Assembly (NCBI GenBank): GCA_035518715.1 | Contig: DATIXJ010000043.1 | Span: 62,001-126,000 of the forward strand | Source of the DNA: DATIXJ01 sp035518715 | Lineage (GTDB): Bacteria > Bacteroidota > Ignavibacteria > UBA10030 > SZUA-254 | Length of the DNA stretch: 64,000 nt | Reading direction: 5' to 3' | Part shown: in pieces, positions 1 to 8,176 of the stretch | How the letters are laid out: each line of letters starts with the position of its first letter | Numbering within the stretch: position 1 is the first letter of the stretch | Program-made: the position numbers and the translations under genes | Notes under the pieces: generated by a model | The model's input: only the letters and a program-made list of their open reading frames with translations | Database searches by the model: none | Told to the model about the DNA's origin: nothing

Positions 1-1
1 T

Positions 2-247
2 AAAAAAGGTGGTGGAAGTTCGCGCAACGGTCGCGACAGCAATTCGCAGCGGCTCGGCGTCAAACGCTTCGGCGGCGAGACGGTTACCGCCGGCAGCATC
101 ATCGTCCGTCAACGCGGAACAAGATTTGCACCCGGCGAGAACGTTGGAATTGGAAGCGACGACACGCTCTTCGCCAAAGCCAAGGGCATCGTGAAGTTCC
201 AGCGGCTCGGAAAAATGAAAAGCATCGTCAGCATTACTCCGCAATAG
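2..247 (+). CDS. rpmA: 50S ribosomal protein L27 (partial, 5' end outside window)
   Basis: The reading frame is open from base 2 to a TAG at 245-247 and gives 81 residues of ribosomal protein L27. L27 is a large-subunit protein near the peptidyl-transferase centre. Family landmarks are visible: the stretch SNSQRLGVKRFGGETVTAG, then IIVRQRGTRFAPGENVGIG, then DDTLFAKAKGIVKF. The N-terminal residues lie upstream of the window. Malate dehydrogenase follows 125 bases downstream on the same strand with no clear terminator between, so read-through is possible. The family assignment is secure. Confidence 0.95.
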   Translation, partial: KKGGGSSRNGRDSNSQRLGVKRFGGETVTAGSIIVRQRGTRFAPGENVGIGSDDTLFAKAKGIVKFQRLGKMKSIVSITPQ

Positions 248-372
248 CCGGATGCTGCTGCACGTTGCTCATCCGCTCACATCATGAATTTCTCGTTCTT
301 CCAGTCGCGGGAGGTACATCCCGCAACGGCTGCTCTCCCCTCTGTCCAACATTCTGAAAAGGAAATCCCATC

Positions 373-1296
373 GTGAAAATTACTGTCGTTGGTGGTGGAA
401 ATGTCGGCGCCACAGCCGCCCAGCGTATCGTCGACAAGGAACTCGCAAACGAAGTCGTCCTGATCGATATCATCGAAGGCCTGCCGCAGGGTAAGGGCCT
501 CGACATGTATGAGTCTACGCCTATCGAAGGTACCGATACACATGTTACCGGCTCCAATTCGTACGATGCGTCGGCCGGCTCCGATATTGTGGTGATTACG
601 GCGGGCATTGCTCGGAAGCCGGGAATGACACGTGAGCAGCTCCAGGATACCAACGCCGGTATCGTGAAAGGTGTAACGGAAGCCGTTGTCGCAAAATCAC
701 CAAAAGCCATCCTGATTATCGTGTCCAACCCGCTCGATGTCATGGCATACGTTGCATACAAGGTGAGCGGATTTGAACGGCATAGAGTTGTCGGCATGGC
801 AGGCATTCTCGATACTGCCCGCTACCGGTCGTTTATTGCACTCGAGCTCGGGGTTTCTGTTGAAGATATCCAGGCGCTGGTCCTGGGTGGACATGGCGAT
901 TCCATGGTCCCGCTTGTGCGTTACACGACTATTGCCGGAGTCCCGATCACGGAATTCCTTGACCGGGCAACTATCGACAAGCTGGTCAAGCGTACCCGCG
1001 ACGGCGGCATCGAGATTGTGAACTACCTGAAGACCGGAAGCGCGTATTATGCACCATCCGCAGCTGCCGTTGAAATGGTTGAAGCGATTGTCAAAGACAA
1101 GAAACGGATTCTTCCCTGCGCCGCATATCTGCAGGGCGAATACGGTCTCAAGGATACAACCATCGGGATCCCCGTGAAGCTCGGCCGTAAGGGCATCGAA
1201 CAGATCGTCGAAGTGCCGTTGACCGCAGAAGAGAAAGCCGCATTGACAAAATCTGCAGACGAAGTGAAATCCAACATCGGCAAGCTGAAGCTCTGA
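373..1296 (+). CDS. mdh: malate dehydrogenase
   Basis: NAD-dependent malate dehydrogenase (307 aa) interconverts malate and oxaloacetate in the TCA cycle. The protein starts on GTG at 373, behind an AAGGA-like ribosome site. It shows the glycine-rich nucleotide loop GGGNVG (7-12), the NAD-ribose Asp32, the substrate arginines in RKPGMTRE (Arg81, Arg87) and the catalytic His174 in GHGDSMVP. Arg81, where lactate dehydrogenases carry Gln, marks it as the malate enzyme of the LDH-like type. Length is normal for this family (about 310). A strong hairpin terminator follows at 1322. Oxaloacetate links it to the two PEP carboxykinases further on. Confidence 0.97.
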   Translation: MKITVVGGGNVGATAAQRIVDKELANEVVLIDIIEGLPQGKGLDMYESTPIEGTDTHVTGSNSYDASAGSDIVVITAGIARKPGMTREQLQDTNAGIVKGVTEAVVAKSPKAILIIVSNPLDVMAYVAYKVSGFERHRVVGMAGILDTARYRSFIALELGVSVEDIQALVLGGHGDSMVPLVRYTTIAGVPITEFLDRATIDKLVKRTRDGGIEIVNYLKTGSAYYAPSAAAVEMVEAIVKDKKRILPCAAYLQGEYGLKDTTIGIPVKLGRKGIEQIVEVPLTAEEKAALTKSADEVKSNIGKLKL

Positions 1297-1321
1297 ACAG
1301 TTTTCCAGACCGAAAAATACG

Positions 1322-1358
1322 AACGCCATCCCGCAGTCCAGGATGGCGTTTCTGTTTT
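1322..1358 (+). terminator. intrinsic terminator after mdh
   Basis: A perfect 10-bp stem, AACGCCATCC (1322-1331) with GGATGGCGTT (1341-1350), has a 9-base loop and is followed by TCTGTTTT. It sits 25 bases after the mdh stop. An A-rich run on its left side means it may also work for the minus-strand gene ending at 1386. Confidence 0.85.
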
Positions 1359-1385
1359 CGAGCCGCACTGGTGAATGATTTCTTC

Positions 1386-1808
1386 CTACCCGATCTTCAT
1401 CCTCATCGTGACATTTGAGCCGCCGGCAGTACGGGCAAACTCTACAGAATCCATAAGCGAGCGCATGAGGAACACGCCGCGCCCGTTTTCCCGCAGGAGG
1501 TTCTCTTCCGCAAGAGGATCGGGAATCGTCGAAGGATCCACACCCACCCCTTCATCATCAATCCGGACAATAAGGAACGCATGATTCAGTTCACACGTGA
1601 GCGTGATCTTCTTGTTGGGGTCCCGTTTATTACCGTGGATGATACCGTTGTTCACCGCCTCGGTCGTCGCCACCAGCAGTTTGTTGAATGCTGCTTCACT
1701 CAGCTTCAGCCGTTTATTGAGACGAAGGAGAAAACCCTCGACCTTCGTGATCTGTTGCGGCTCGCTTGCAAGAACAAGAACAACCTTCATATTTTCCTGT
1801 TGCGACAC
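1386..1808 (-). CDS. RsbW-like anti-sigma factor / serine-protein kinase (HATPase)
   Basis: A 140-aa stand-alone GHKL ATPase of the RsbW/SpoIIAB type, which in known systems binds a sigma factor or phosphorylates an anti-sigma antagonist. The ATP-binding boxes are clear: N-box EAVNNGIIHGN (about 50-60), G1 box DDEGVGVDP (about 83-91) and G2 box NGRGVFLMRSLMD (about 107-119). The start is uncertain: GTG at 1808 has AGGG close upstream, and an ATG at 1790 also has an AGGA site. It lies 12 bases behind the outer-membrane protein gene and is probably in its operon. No antagonist (STAS) protein, phosphatase or sigma factor is encoded nearby, so its partner is unknown. Confidence 0.85.
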   Translation of the reverse strand: MSQQENMKVVLVLASEPQQITKVEGFLLRLNKRLKLSEAAFNKLLVATTEAVNNGIIHGNKRDPNKKITLTCELNHAFLIVRIDDEGVGVDPSTIPDPLAEENLLRENGRGVFLMRSLMDSVEFARTAGGSNVTMRMKIG

Positions 1809-1820
1809 GTTCCCTGCTGA

Positions 1821-3749
1821 TCAAATTCGTACGTTGAGATAGAGCGTCATGGTTGTCAGTCCGCGGTCGGGCTGACCGGTTTGCGTCTGGCGTTCATACC
1901 ATCCCTGAAGAGCGAGCTCAGTCCGGGCACCAACATTCATTGAAATAGCCGCCAAAGGTCCGGTACTGTGGAGCAGATTCTCCAGGGTGCGGTCGGCACC
2001 GGCATATCCGTACCGTGTCTGACTAAAATAACGAATCCCGATTGAGAAAAGCAAGCGCTCAGTTAGAGCATAGCGAACAGTACCGATGAAAGTTTTTTCA
2101 TCAAACAAGTTGACCGGCCTTTCCGAAAATTCATCCCAATGCAGCTCGCCCCGTTCGTATGTGCGGATGATGCTGAACCATTCCAGGGAAAGGCGCCGGG
2201 TCAGGGCAAAGCTCGTCGAATCGACAAATGAAAACTGCCGGAACGAGAAGCTCTGGGGGGAAGAAGAAATGAATTCAAAATCATACACCGTATAGTTGGC
2301 AAGAACCTCGAACGTGTTCACGCTGAAGAACCAGTCTGCGGGTGTGTACCAGAGCGTCGGTGAAAAGCGGAGAATGCGGTTCCAGGTATTGTTGGCGCTC
2401 TTGGTCGAAAAAAGATAGACGAGATGATAGAGTGTCAGATCCGTTGTGGTTCTGATGGAAAGCGACCGGCTCAGAACATGCCGCGTGCTGAGGTTAAACA
2501 GGGCAAGCAATTCATCCCGGTCATCGTCGTTGTCTGAACTGGGAGTATCATAATGAAGAAGACTTCCTGAACCCGATACTGCAACGGAGTCGCTGTTCGA
2601 CGGCTCACCGGCAAGAAAGCCCGAGAGCACATACCGCCGCGAGATATTATCCTTCCGTTCTTCGTTCTCGGAAAGCGTTCTCGCAACCGATGCCGAGAGT
2701 GCGGCATCCGGCTGGAGCGAATGGTTTTCATCCCGCTCGTAATACCCGAACAATACACCCGAGGCGAGCCGTTCATTCGGACGGTACTGGAGGGAAACAC
2801 TGCCTTCGACACGCGTCTCATCAATCGAGGTGTTTGGTGTGTACGCATTCGGAACGATCGTGTTGTTGTAGCGTGACGCGCTGGTGATCTGGCGTGAAAA
2901 TACCGTTCCAGCGAATCGCATGAGCAGTGAGTTGCCGACTCCGTAATCGAGCGTATCAAACAGATTCAGAGAATTATCGGAACGGCTCGTGATGTTCAGC
3001 GTGACGCCATTCAATCGTTGAATCGTCGTGTCGGCTGCCGCGTAAAAATCCCGCCGGTTCCGGTAGAACTGCACGCCGAGATAATTCCGCGTCTGTTCGA
3101 AGAAGACCTTCTCCACATGCAGGAGCGCATTGCCGGTTTCCAGAAGCCGCGGATGAATTTCATCGACCTGATACGATCCATTGATGTCCGTGTCGTACCC
3201 GCCGGACTGCAGCGAATCGGACCGCACGGAGATGAGGTATGATGCACCGCGGTCCTCGACGCCTCCCTGCGTATCCAATCGCAACCCTGCCATCGGCTCA
3301 AGCGACAACCCGGGAACCGGGTGCATCGCCACACCGCCGTAAAATCCATGTGATGAAGCATTGGTAATTCCAACATCCCTGTTGTTGGAGTTGACGTATG
3401 ACGAGACTTTCCCGGTCAGTGCAATCGTCTCGGAAAGCCGATCGGCAAGATGAGCGTCGAGCGACTGGTTGTCCGTGATAAGCTGGGGAGACGCATCAAT
3501 CAGCGTGGAAAGAAATGCTTCGTGCAGGTCAAGAGCCAGCGGACCCGCAACGGTTGCATAGGAGCAGGATCCTAACCAGTGAAATGTCGTGAAGGACTTG
3601 TCAAACCCGATACCCGTAAAATTCCTGCGGGTGGTATCGGGGAACAGCATGCCGCCCGTGCGCGCAGGGAGCTCTTCCTGGCTGAGTGCGATCGAAGGAT
3701 AGAGCAGGAGCGATCCGAGAAAAATGCCGCCGGCAAGCTGTTTCACCAT
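1821..3749 (-). CDS. putative outer-membrane beta-barrel protein of unknown function
   Basis: A 642-aa protein with a clear signal peptide (residues 1-23, hydrophobic core GGIFLGSLLLYPSIA, cleavage after ALS). The rest is rich in alternating polar and aromatic strands, such as LSIRTTTDLTLYHLVYLFS and ALTERLLFSIGIRYFSQTR, without long helices or a recognisable catalytic motif. This composition fits an outer-membrane beta-barrel, but I do not recognise a family. The start ATG overlaps the end of the upstream SDR gene by 7 bases, implying translational coupling. The anti-sigma-type kinase gene follows 12 bases later. The function is unknown; transport or a structural role would both fit. Confidence 0.7.
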   Translation of the reverse strand: MVKQLAGGIFLGSLLLYPSIALSQEELPARTGGMLFPDTTRRNFTGIGFDKSFTTFHWLGSCSYATVAGPLALDLHEAFLSTLIDASPQLITDNQSLDAHLADRLSETIALTGKVSSYVNSNNRDVGITNASSHGFYGGVAMHPVPGLSLEPMAGLRLDTQGGVEDRGASYLISVRSDSLQSGGYDTDINGSYQVDEIHPRLLETGNALLHVEKVFFEQTRNYLGVQFYRNRRDFYAAADTTIQRLNGVTLNITSRSDNSLNLFDTLDYGVGNSLLMRFAGTVFSRQITSASRYNNTIVPNAYTPNTSIDETRVEGSVSLQYRPNERLASGVLFGYYERDENHSLQPDAALSASVARTLSENEERKDNISRRYVLSGFLAGEPSNSDSVAVSGSGSLLHYDTPSSDNDDDRDELLALFNLSTRHVLSRSLSIRTTTDLTLYHLVYLFSTKSANNTWNRILRFSPTLWYTPADWFFSVNTFEVLANYTVYDFEFISSSPQSFSFRQFSFVDSTSFALTRRLSLEWFSIIRTYERGELHWDEFSERPVNLFDEKTFIGTVRYALTERLLFSIGIRYFSQTRYGYAGADRTLENLLHSTGPLAAISMNVGARTELALQGWYERQTQTGQPDRGLTTMTLYLNVRI

Positions 3750-4534
3750 AATCCGGCGAGTTTGCCCGCGTCCACATTCAGGGCGATGCCGTTCACAAAA
3801 TTTGAAAGATCAGACGCAAGGAAGAGAACCGCCTTCGCAACGTCTTCAGGTGTTGCCAATCGGCCCTGGGGGGCAAGTTCAACAGCAGAGGCACGCACTT
3901 CCTGGACTGACTTATGGAAGATTTCGCCGAGTTGCCTGAATGTTTCTTCCGTCAGCGGGGTATCTGTTGTGCCCGGATTGATGCTGTTCACCCTGATGTT
4001 CAGCTTCTCCAGCTCTTTCGATAACGATTTTGTAAAATTCAGGAGAGCACCATTCGTCACACCGGGGACCATCATGAGCGGGGCAGGTTCCCGCCCTGCA
4101 GTACCCACAATGTTGATGATTTTTCCTCCGCCCGCGGCTCTCATATGCGGGATGACTTCCCGGGCCGTCCGGATGTAGCCGAGAAGCTTCAGGGAGATGT
4201 GATACTCCCACGTTTCGTCCGTTGTGGCAGTAATGCCGCCAACGTGAGCTCCTCCCGCATTATTCACCAGAATATCGACACGATTGAATTTTTTCGCCGC
4301 CGCTTCCACAAACCGGCGGATGTCGTTCAACCGCGTCAAGTTTGCCTTCACGGCGATGATATCCGCATGCGTCTGGATCTGAATCTCTTCCATCGCGCGC
4401 TTGAGCGCCTCTTCCTCGCGGCCGCAGATCGCCAGGCGAACTCCCTCGGCGGCAAGCATTGAGGCAATCGCTTTTCCGATTCCCCTGCTTCCCCCGGTCA
4501 CGAGAGCGACTTTTCCTTGCAGATCTGTCGTCAT
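3743..4534 (-). CDS. SDR-family protein lacking the Ser-Tyr-Lys triad
   Basis: A 263-aa Rossmann-fold protein of the short-chain dehydrogenase/reductase family. The cofactor half is intact: TGGSRGIGKA (13-22), an acidic/Asn segment near 65, and NNAGG (91-95). The catalytic half is not: where active members have YxxxK it reads PGVTN (157-161), and the usual catalytic Ser position (about 143) reads NIVGT. The C-terminal NPGTTDTPL and FVNGIALNVDAG are typical of the family. It may bind NAD(P) without normal dehydrogenase chemistry, or belong to a divergent subfamily. Its stop overlaps the start of the outer-membrane protein gene. A second, intact SDR is at 43049. Confidence 0.88.
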   Translation of the reverse strand: MTTDLQGKVALVTGGSRGIGKAIASMLAAEGVRLAICGREEEALKRAMEEIQIQTHADIIAVKANLTRLNDIRRFVEAAAKKFNRVDILVNNAGGAHVGGITATTDETWEYHISLKLLGYIRTAREVIPHMRAAGGGKIINIVGTAGREPAPLMMVPGVTNGALLNFTKSLSKELEKLNIRVNSINPGTTDTPLTEETFRQLGEIFHKSVQEVRASAVELAPQGRLATPEDVAKAVLFLASDLSNFVNGIALNVDAGKLAGLW

Positions 4535-4573
4535 GATATCAATATAACCTTCCTCACGGAATGATGTCTCGCT

Positions 4574-5968
4574 TCAAACCGGAAATACTTGTCCCCGCTC
4601 GGGAATCTCTACCCCCTCGATCCCCAGATTTTTCAATCCGGTCTGAAAATCACACTGGCGGGGATACTCTCCATGAACCAGATAGACACGGCCAAGCTGT
4701 TTCCTGTCAAAAGCCGAGACATACGTCACAAGTTCATTGCCGTCGGCGTGAGCACTGAACGAGTTATGAACAAGAACCTCCGCTCTGCGCCTGTACGGCG
4801 TACCGAATATCCTGACCACGTCCTCTTTATCAACAAGCCGTTTTCCGAGAGTGTGTTCCGCCTGGTATCCAACGATAAGGATGGTGTTTCTGGAATCTTC
4901 TATGGAATTTGCCAGATGGTGGAGAATCCGGCCCGCCTCACACATCCCCGATGCGGCAATGATCATGCACGGTTCTCCGATCGTGTTGAGCTTTTTTGAT
5001 TCTTCTGCCGTCCGTACATAGTGAAGCTGGCTGAGCCCGAACGGATCATGATGCTGAAGAACGTGCTGAGCCGTCTCTTCGTCGAAACATTCCTGATGTT
5101 TCTTGAAAATTTCCGTGGCGTTGATCGCAAGCGGGCTGTCGACAAATATCGGGATCCGGGGAAGACGCCCCTTGTCGAAGAGTGTATGGAGCGTGAAGAC
5201 CAGATCCTGTGTCCGCCCGACGCTGAATGCCGGGACGATGATTTTGCCTCCGCGCTCGATCGTATGAGAAATATCCGTCGCGAGGATCTCGCCCATATTA
5301 TCGGGAGGATCATGGACAATTCCTCCATACGTACTCTCGCTGATCAGGACATCCACGTTTCCCATAAAGGCGGGATCTTTGATGATCGGCATGTTCCGCC
5401 GCCCGACGTCTCCCGTAAAGCCGAGCATCTTGCGGGTTCCGTTTTCTGTGACGGTCACACGCACAGACGCCGACCCGAGAATATGACCTGCATCCGTGAA
5501 TTTCGCCGTCGTATTTTGAATGACGGGAAATTCCTGCTCGTAGGGTACGGGCTTCAGAAGTTCACACGCTGTTTGCGCATCAGCCGCAGTGTACAACGGT
5601 TCAACCGGCTCCTGGTGGTTTTTCGTTTTCCACTTGTTGAGAAATTCGATGTCCTTTTCCTGAATCATCCCGCTGTCTCTCAACATGATTTCGGCAAGAT
5701 CTTTCGTTGCGGGCGTACAGTAAATCGGCCCGTTGTATCCCTGTTTTACGAGGTTCGGAAGATTTCCGCTGTGATCAATATGAGCATGTGAAAGGACAAC
5801 CGCGCTGATCGATCGCGGGTCGAACGGAAAGTGCTTGTTCCGCTCATTGGATTCATCCCGTTTTCCCTGGAAGAGCCCGCAATCGAGCAGAACCCGCGAT
5901 CCGTTGATCTGCAGGATGTGCATCGATCCGGTAACAGTGCGTGCAGCACCCTGAAACTCGATGTTCAT
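4574..5968 (-). CDS. MBL-fold beta-CASP nuclease (CPSF/Ysh1-like)
   Basis: A 464-aa metallo-beta-lactamase-fold protein of the beta-CASP family, whose members are RNA endo- or 5' exonucleases. Visible motifs are the zinc site HAHIDH (61-66), the ligand regions GHILGSASV and FTGDVGRRNMP, and the beta-CASP motifs SPLAINATEIFKKH, ASGMCEAGRILHHL and HSFSAHADG. All metal-binding residues appear present, so it should be active. It is the short CPSF-like type, not RNase J, because there is no C-terminal RNase J extension. It sits in the minus-strand run between the GH13 gene (21-base gap) and the SDR gene (39-base gap). The exact RNA substrate is unknown. Confidence 0.92.
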   Translation of the reverse strand: MNIEFQGAARTVTGSMHILQINGSRVLLDCGLFQGKRDESNERNKHFPFDPRSISAVVLSHAHIDHSGNLPNLVKQGYNGPIYCTPATKDLAEIMLRDSGMIQEKDIEFLNKWKTKNHQEPVEPLYTAADAQTACELLKPVPYEQEFPVIQNTTAKFTDAGHILGSASVRVTVTENGTRKMLGFTGDVGRRNMPIIKDPAFMGNVDVLISESTYGGIVHDPPDNMGEILATDISHTIERGGKIIVPAFSVGRTQDLVFTLHTLFDKGRLPRIPIFVDSPLAINATEIFKKHQECFDEETAQHVLQHHDPFGLSQLHYVRTAEESKKLNTIGEPCMIIAASGMCEAGRILHHLANSIEDSRNTILIVGYQAEHTLGKRLVDKEDVVRIFGTPYRRRAEVLVHNSFSAHADGNELVTYVSAFDRKQLGRVYLVHGEYPRQCDFQTGLKNLGIEGVEIPERGQVFPV

Positions 5969-5989
5969 GATGGTTGGAGAGAGGATGAC

Positions 5990-8104
5990 TTATTGCATCA
6001 GAATCATTCCCGAAACGGGAGGAATACTGATCGTGCGCGTGACAGACCGCAGTGGTTTTTTCAGAGAGACGGCGCTGCCGTTGACAAGCATACTCCAGGT
6101 ACCCTTGGGCAGCAGGAGCCGCTGCGTGACCTCCTGGTTTCCGTTCAGGATCACAAGAAACTTTTTGGGATTTGGAGTGCCCTTGACGAGACCTTCATCC
6201 AGCGTATACGCAATGAGAAAATCATCGTTAGTCGGGAGAAAAGAGATGGCTTTCTTCGGAGCGCCTCCGAACGCCGGGTGTGTTTTCCGGAGCTGAATAA
6301 GTCCTTTATAATACGAAAACAGCTCGGCATTCAGTGTCTTGCAGTTATAGTTCAAATAGTTCGTCTCGTTGTCCTTCTCATAGCTGTTGTGATCGAGACG
6401 GCCGACGTTAGGATCGGGAGCGCTGGTTTTGGCGATCACCTTGCTTCGGGCAAACTCCTGACCCTCTCCGATCATGACGGGTCCCTGCGACGTCAGCAGG
6501 AACAGCGCGCCGAGCTTATTGAGAGCAAGCTCATGGGGATTCAATTTTGCATTCTCGTAGGTATCGGTGATGCGAGTCGTATCGCCCACATCGCCGGTGC
6601 CGAGACGGATGAAATCACCGAACGTGTTATCGTCGTGCGATTCGAGGTAATTGATGCTGTGCTCCGGTTTCAGATACATGCCGCCGTCCTCACGCAGCGT
6701 TCCCGTCACATAACTCATCAGCGATTTCTTCGAATTGTTTCCCTGGAACTTGCCGAAAATAAATCCCAGCCCGTCGTGGGGATTCTGCCCTTTCACACCG
6801 TTCCTGATCTGATCATTCCATGAAGCCCATCCGATCTTGCTGAACCCGGGTGGATCATATTTTCCACCACCCCATGCCTCTGCGATGAGGATAACGTTTG
6901 GATTGATTTTCTTCGCTTCTGCCGCAATCTCCTTGCACGTTTCCCAATCGATCATGGTCGCTAGATCGAACCGGAACCCGTCGATATGATATTCCTTCAT
7001 CCAGTATGTGACGCTCTCGACAATGAGCCGGCGCGCCATCGGTCGCGTTGTCCGGAAATCATTCCCGCAACCGGAAAGCTTTGTGAAATTTCCGGAAGTG
7101 TCACAGTTGAAATAGTAGAACTTGTCGATATACTTGAAGGGGTTGTAATCGTATTGCGAGACGTGATTATAGACGACATCCAAAATGACGGCAATTTTTT
7201 CGCGGTGAAGGGTTTTGACGAGATCCTTCAGCTCGCGCACCGCACGGCCGTCGGTTCCGTCGTAACGTTCACGCTCCATCGTGCCGTCGGTGGCGTAGTA
7301 CGATTCCGGAGCGAAGAAATAGCTGGTCATGTATCCCCAGTGATTTCTCTCGTACGGATTCCAGGTGTTGTATTCTCCGCCGTCGTTCACGACCGATTTA
7401 TCACCGAACGGAAGCTCGATATTTCCAAACTCCTGTATCGGCTGAAGCTCGAGAGCGTTGATCCCGAGGTCTTTGAGATATGAAAGTCCCCCCGGCCGGT
7501 CCGGTTCCGTGAGACCTTTGTATGTCCCTTTTGCAATGACTCCGGAAGAAAGATGCGCGGTCAGATCACGGACATGCCCTTCATAAATGACCATTCGGGT
7601 ATGATCCTTTGGCACTACAAACGTGTCGTCTCCCCAATCGTATTTCGAATCGACGATGAGTGTTTTGGCAGGATGATGATAATTGTTTTTTGTGACGACC
7701 GCCTTCGAGTATGGATCCCCGATCAGGACTTTTGGATTGAACATTTCCTGGTTGCCCGTCGGACCGCTGACGCGGTACCCATAGAATTTTCCGATAAGAA
7801 CCGAAGGAGAGGTATACTCCCAAACGCCGTTGGAATCACGCTCCATCGTATATTCCTGTCCCATCGCGTCATCATACTTTGAGAAGATAACAAGCCGGAC
7901 TCCGGTCGCACGCGGGGCAAATAGTCGGAACGTTGTTGATTTCGTGCCGAGTATACATCCGAGCTCTTTGTCGGATACGATGGAGTCGAGCCCTGCAAAT
8001 TTATCGCCGGACAGTGTATCCGTATCGGCGTGTTTTGTTGGAGATGCAATCATGGCGGATGAAAGGAGAGACATCAGGATGAGATTCGCAACGACATTCA
8101 TCAT
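5990..8104 (-). CDS. GH13 pullulanase-type glycogen/alpha-glucan debranching enzyme
   Basis: A 704-aa glycoside hydrolase predicted to cut alpha-1,6 branches of glycogen, starch or pullulan. A hydrophobic N-terminus (residues 3-20) suggests export. A CBM48/isoamylase-N domain follows (about 45-140, TTFRLFAPRATGVRLVIF). The GH13 barrel shows DVVYNH (309-314), DGFRFD with nucleophile Asp380, acid/base Glu409 in AEAWGG, and ESHDD (488-492) with the transition-state Asp. The region YDYNPFKY (319-326) replaces the YNWGYDP signature of classical type I pullulanases, so exact specificity (pullulanase, isoamylase or GlgX-like) is open. The gene lies 21 bases before the beta-CASP nuclease in the same direction. 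No other glycogen gene is nearby. Confidence 0.85.
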   Translation of the reverse strand: MMNVVANLILMSLLSSAMIASPTKHADTDTLSGDKFAGLDSIVSDKELGCILGTKSTTFRLFAPRATGVRLVIFSKYDDAMGQEYTMERDSNGVWEYTSPSVLIGKFYGYRVSGPTGNQEMFNPKVLIGDPYSKAVVTKNNYHHPAKTLIVDSKYDWGDDTFVVPKDHTRMVIYEGHVRDLTAHLSSGVIAKGTYKGLTEPDRPGGLSYLKDLGINALELQPIQEFGNIELPFGDKSVVNDGGEYNTWNPYERNHWGYMTSYFFAPESYYATDGTMERERYDGTDGRAVRELKDLVKTLHREKIAVILDVVYNHVSQYDYNPFKYIDKFYYFNCDTSGNFTKLSGCGNDFRTTRPMARRLIVESVTYWMKEYHIDGFRFDLATMIDWETCKEIAAEAKKINPNVILIAEAWGGGKYDPPGFSKIGWASWNDQIRNGVKGQNPHDGLGFIFGKFQGNNSKKSLMSYVTGTLREDGGMYLKPEHSINYLESHDDNTFGDFIRLGTGDVGDTTRITDTYENAKLNPHELALNKLGALFLLTSQGPVMIGEGQEFARSKVIAKTSAPDPNVGRLDHNSYEKDNETNYLNYNCKTLNAELFSYYKGLIQLRKTHPAFGGAPKKAISFLPTNDDFLIAYTLDEGLVKGTPNPKKFLVILNGNQEVTQRLLLPKGTWSMLVNGSAVSLKKPLRSVTRTISIPPVSGMILMQ

Positions 8105-8176
8105 ATTCAGGTGACGAAAAATGTATCAAAAAGTACGGAGAAAGGAAGAGAGAAGCAAGAACGCGATATTGAGGGC

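Noticed and set aside
307..324. Small hairpin GCGGGA-N6-TCCCGC between rpmA and mdh
   Set aside because: The stem is only six pairs and no T-run follows, so I do not call a terminator or an attenuator.
5831..6823. A 330-codon plus-strand open frame across two genes
   Set aside because: It runs antisense through the start of the beta-CASP gene and the end of the GH13 gene, both well supported, and has no family similarity.
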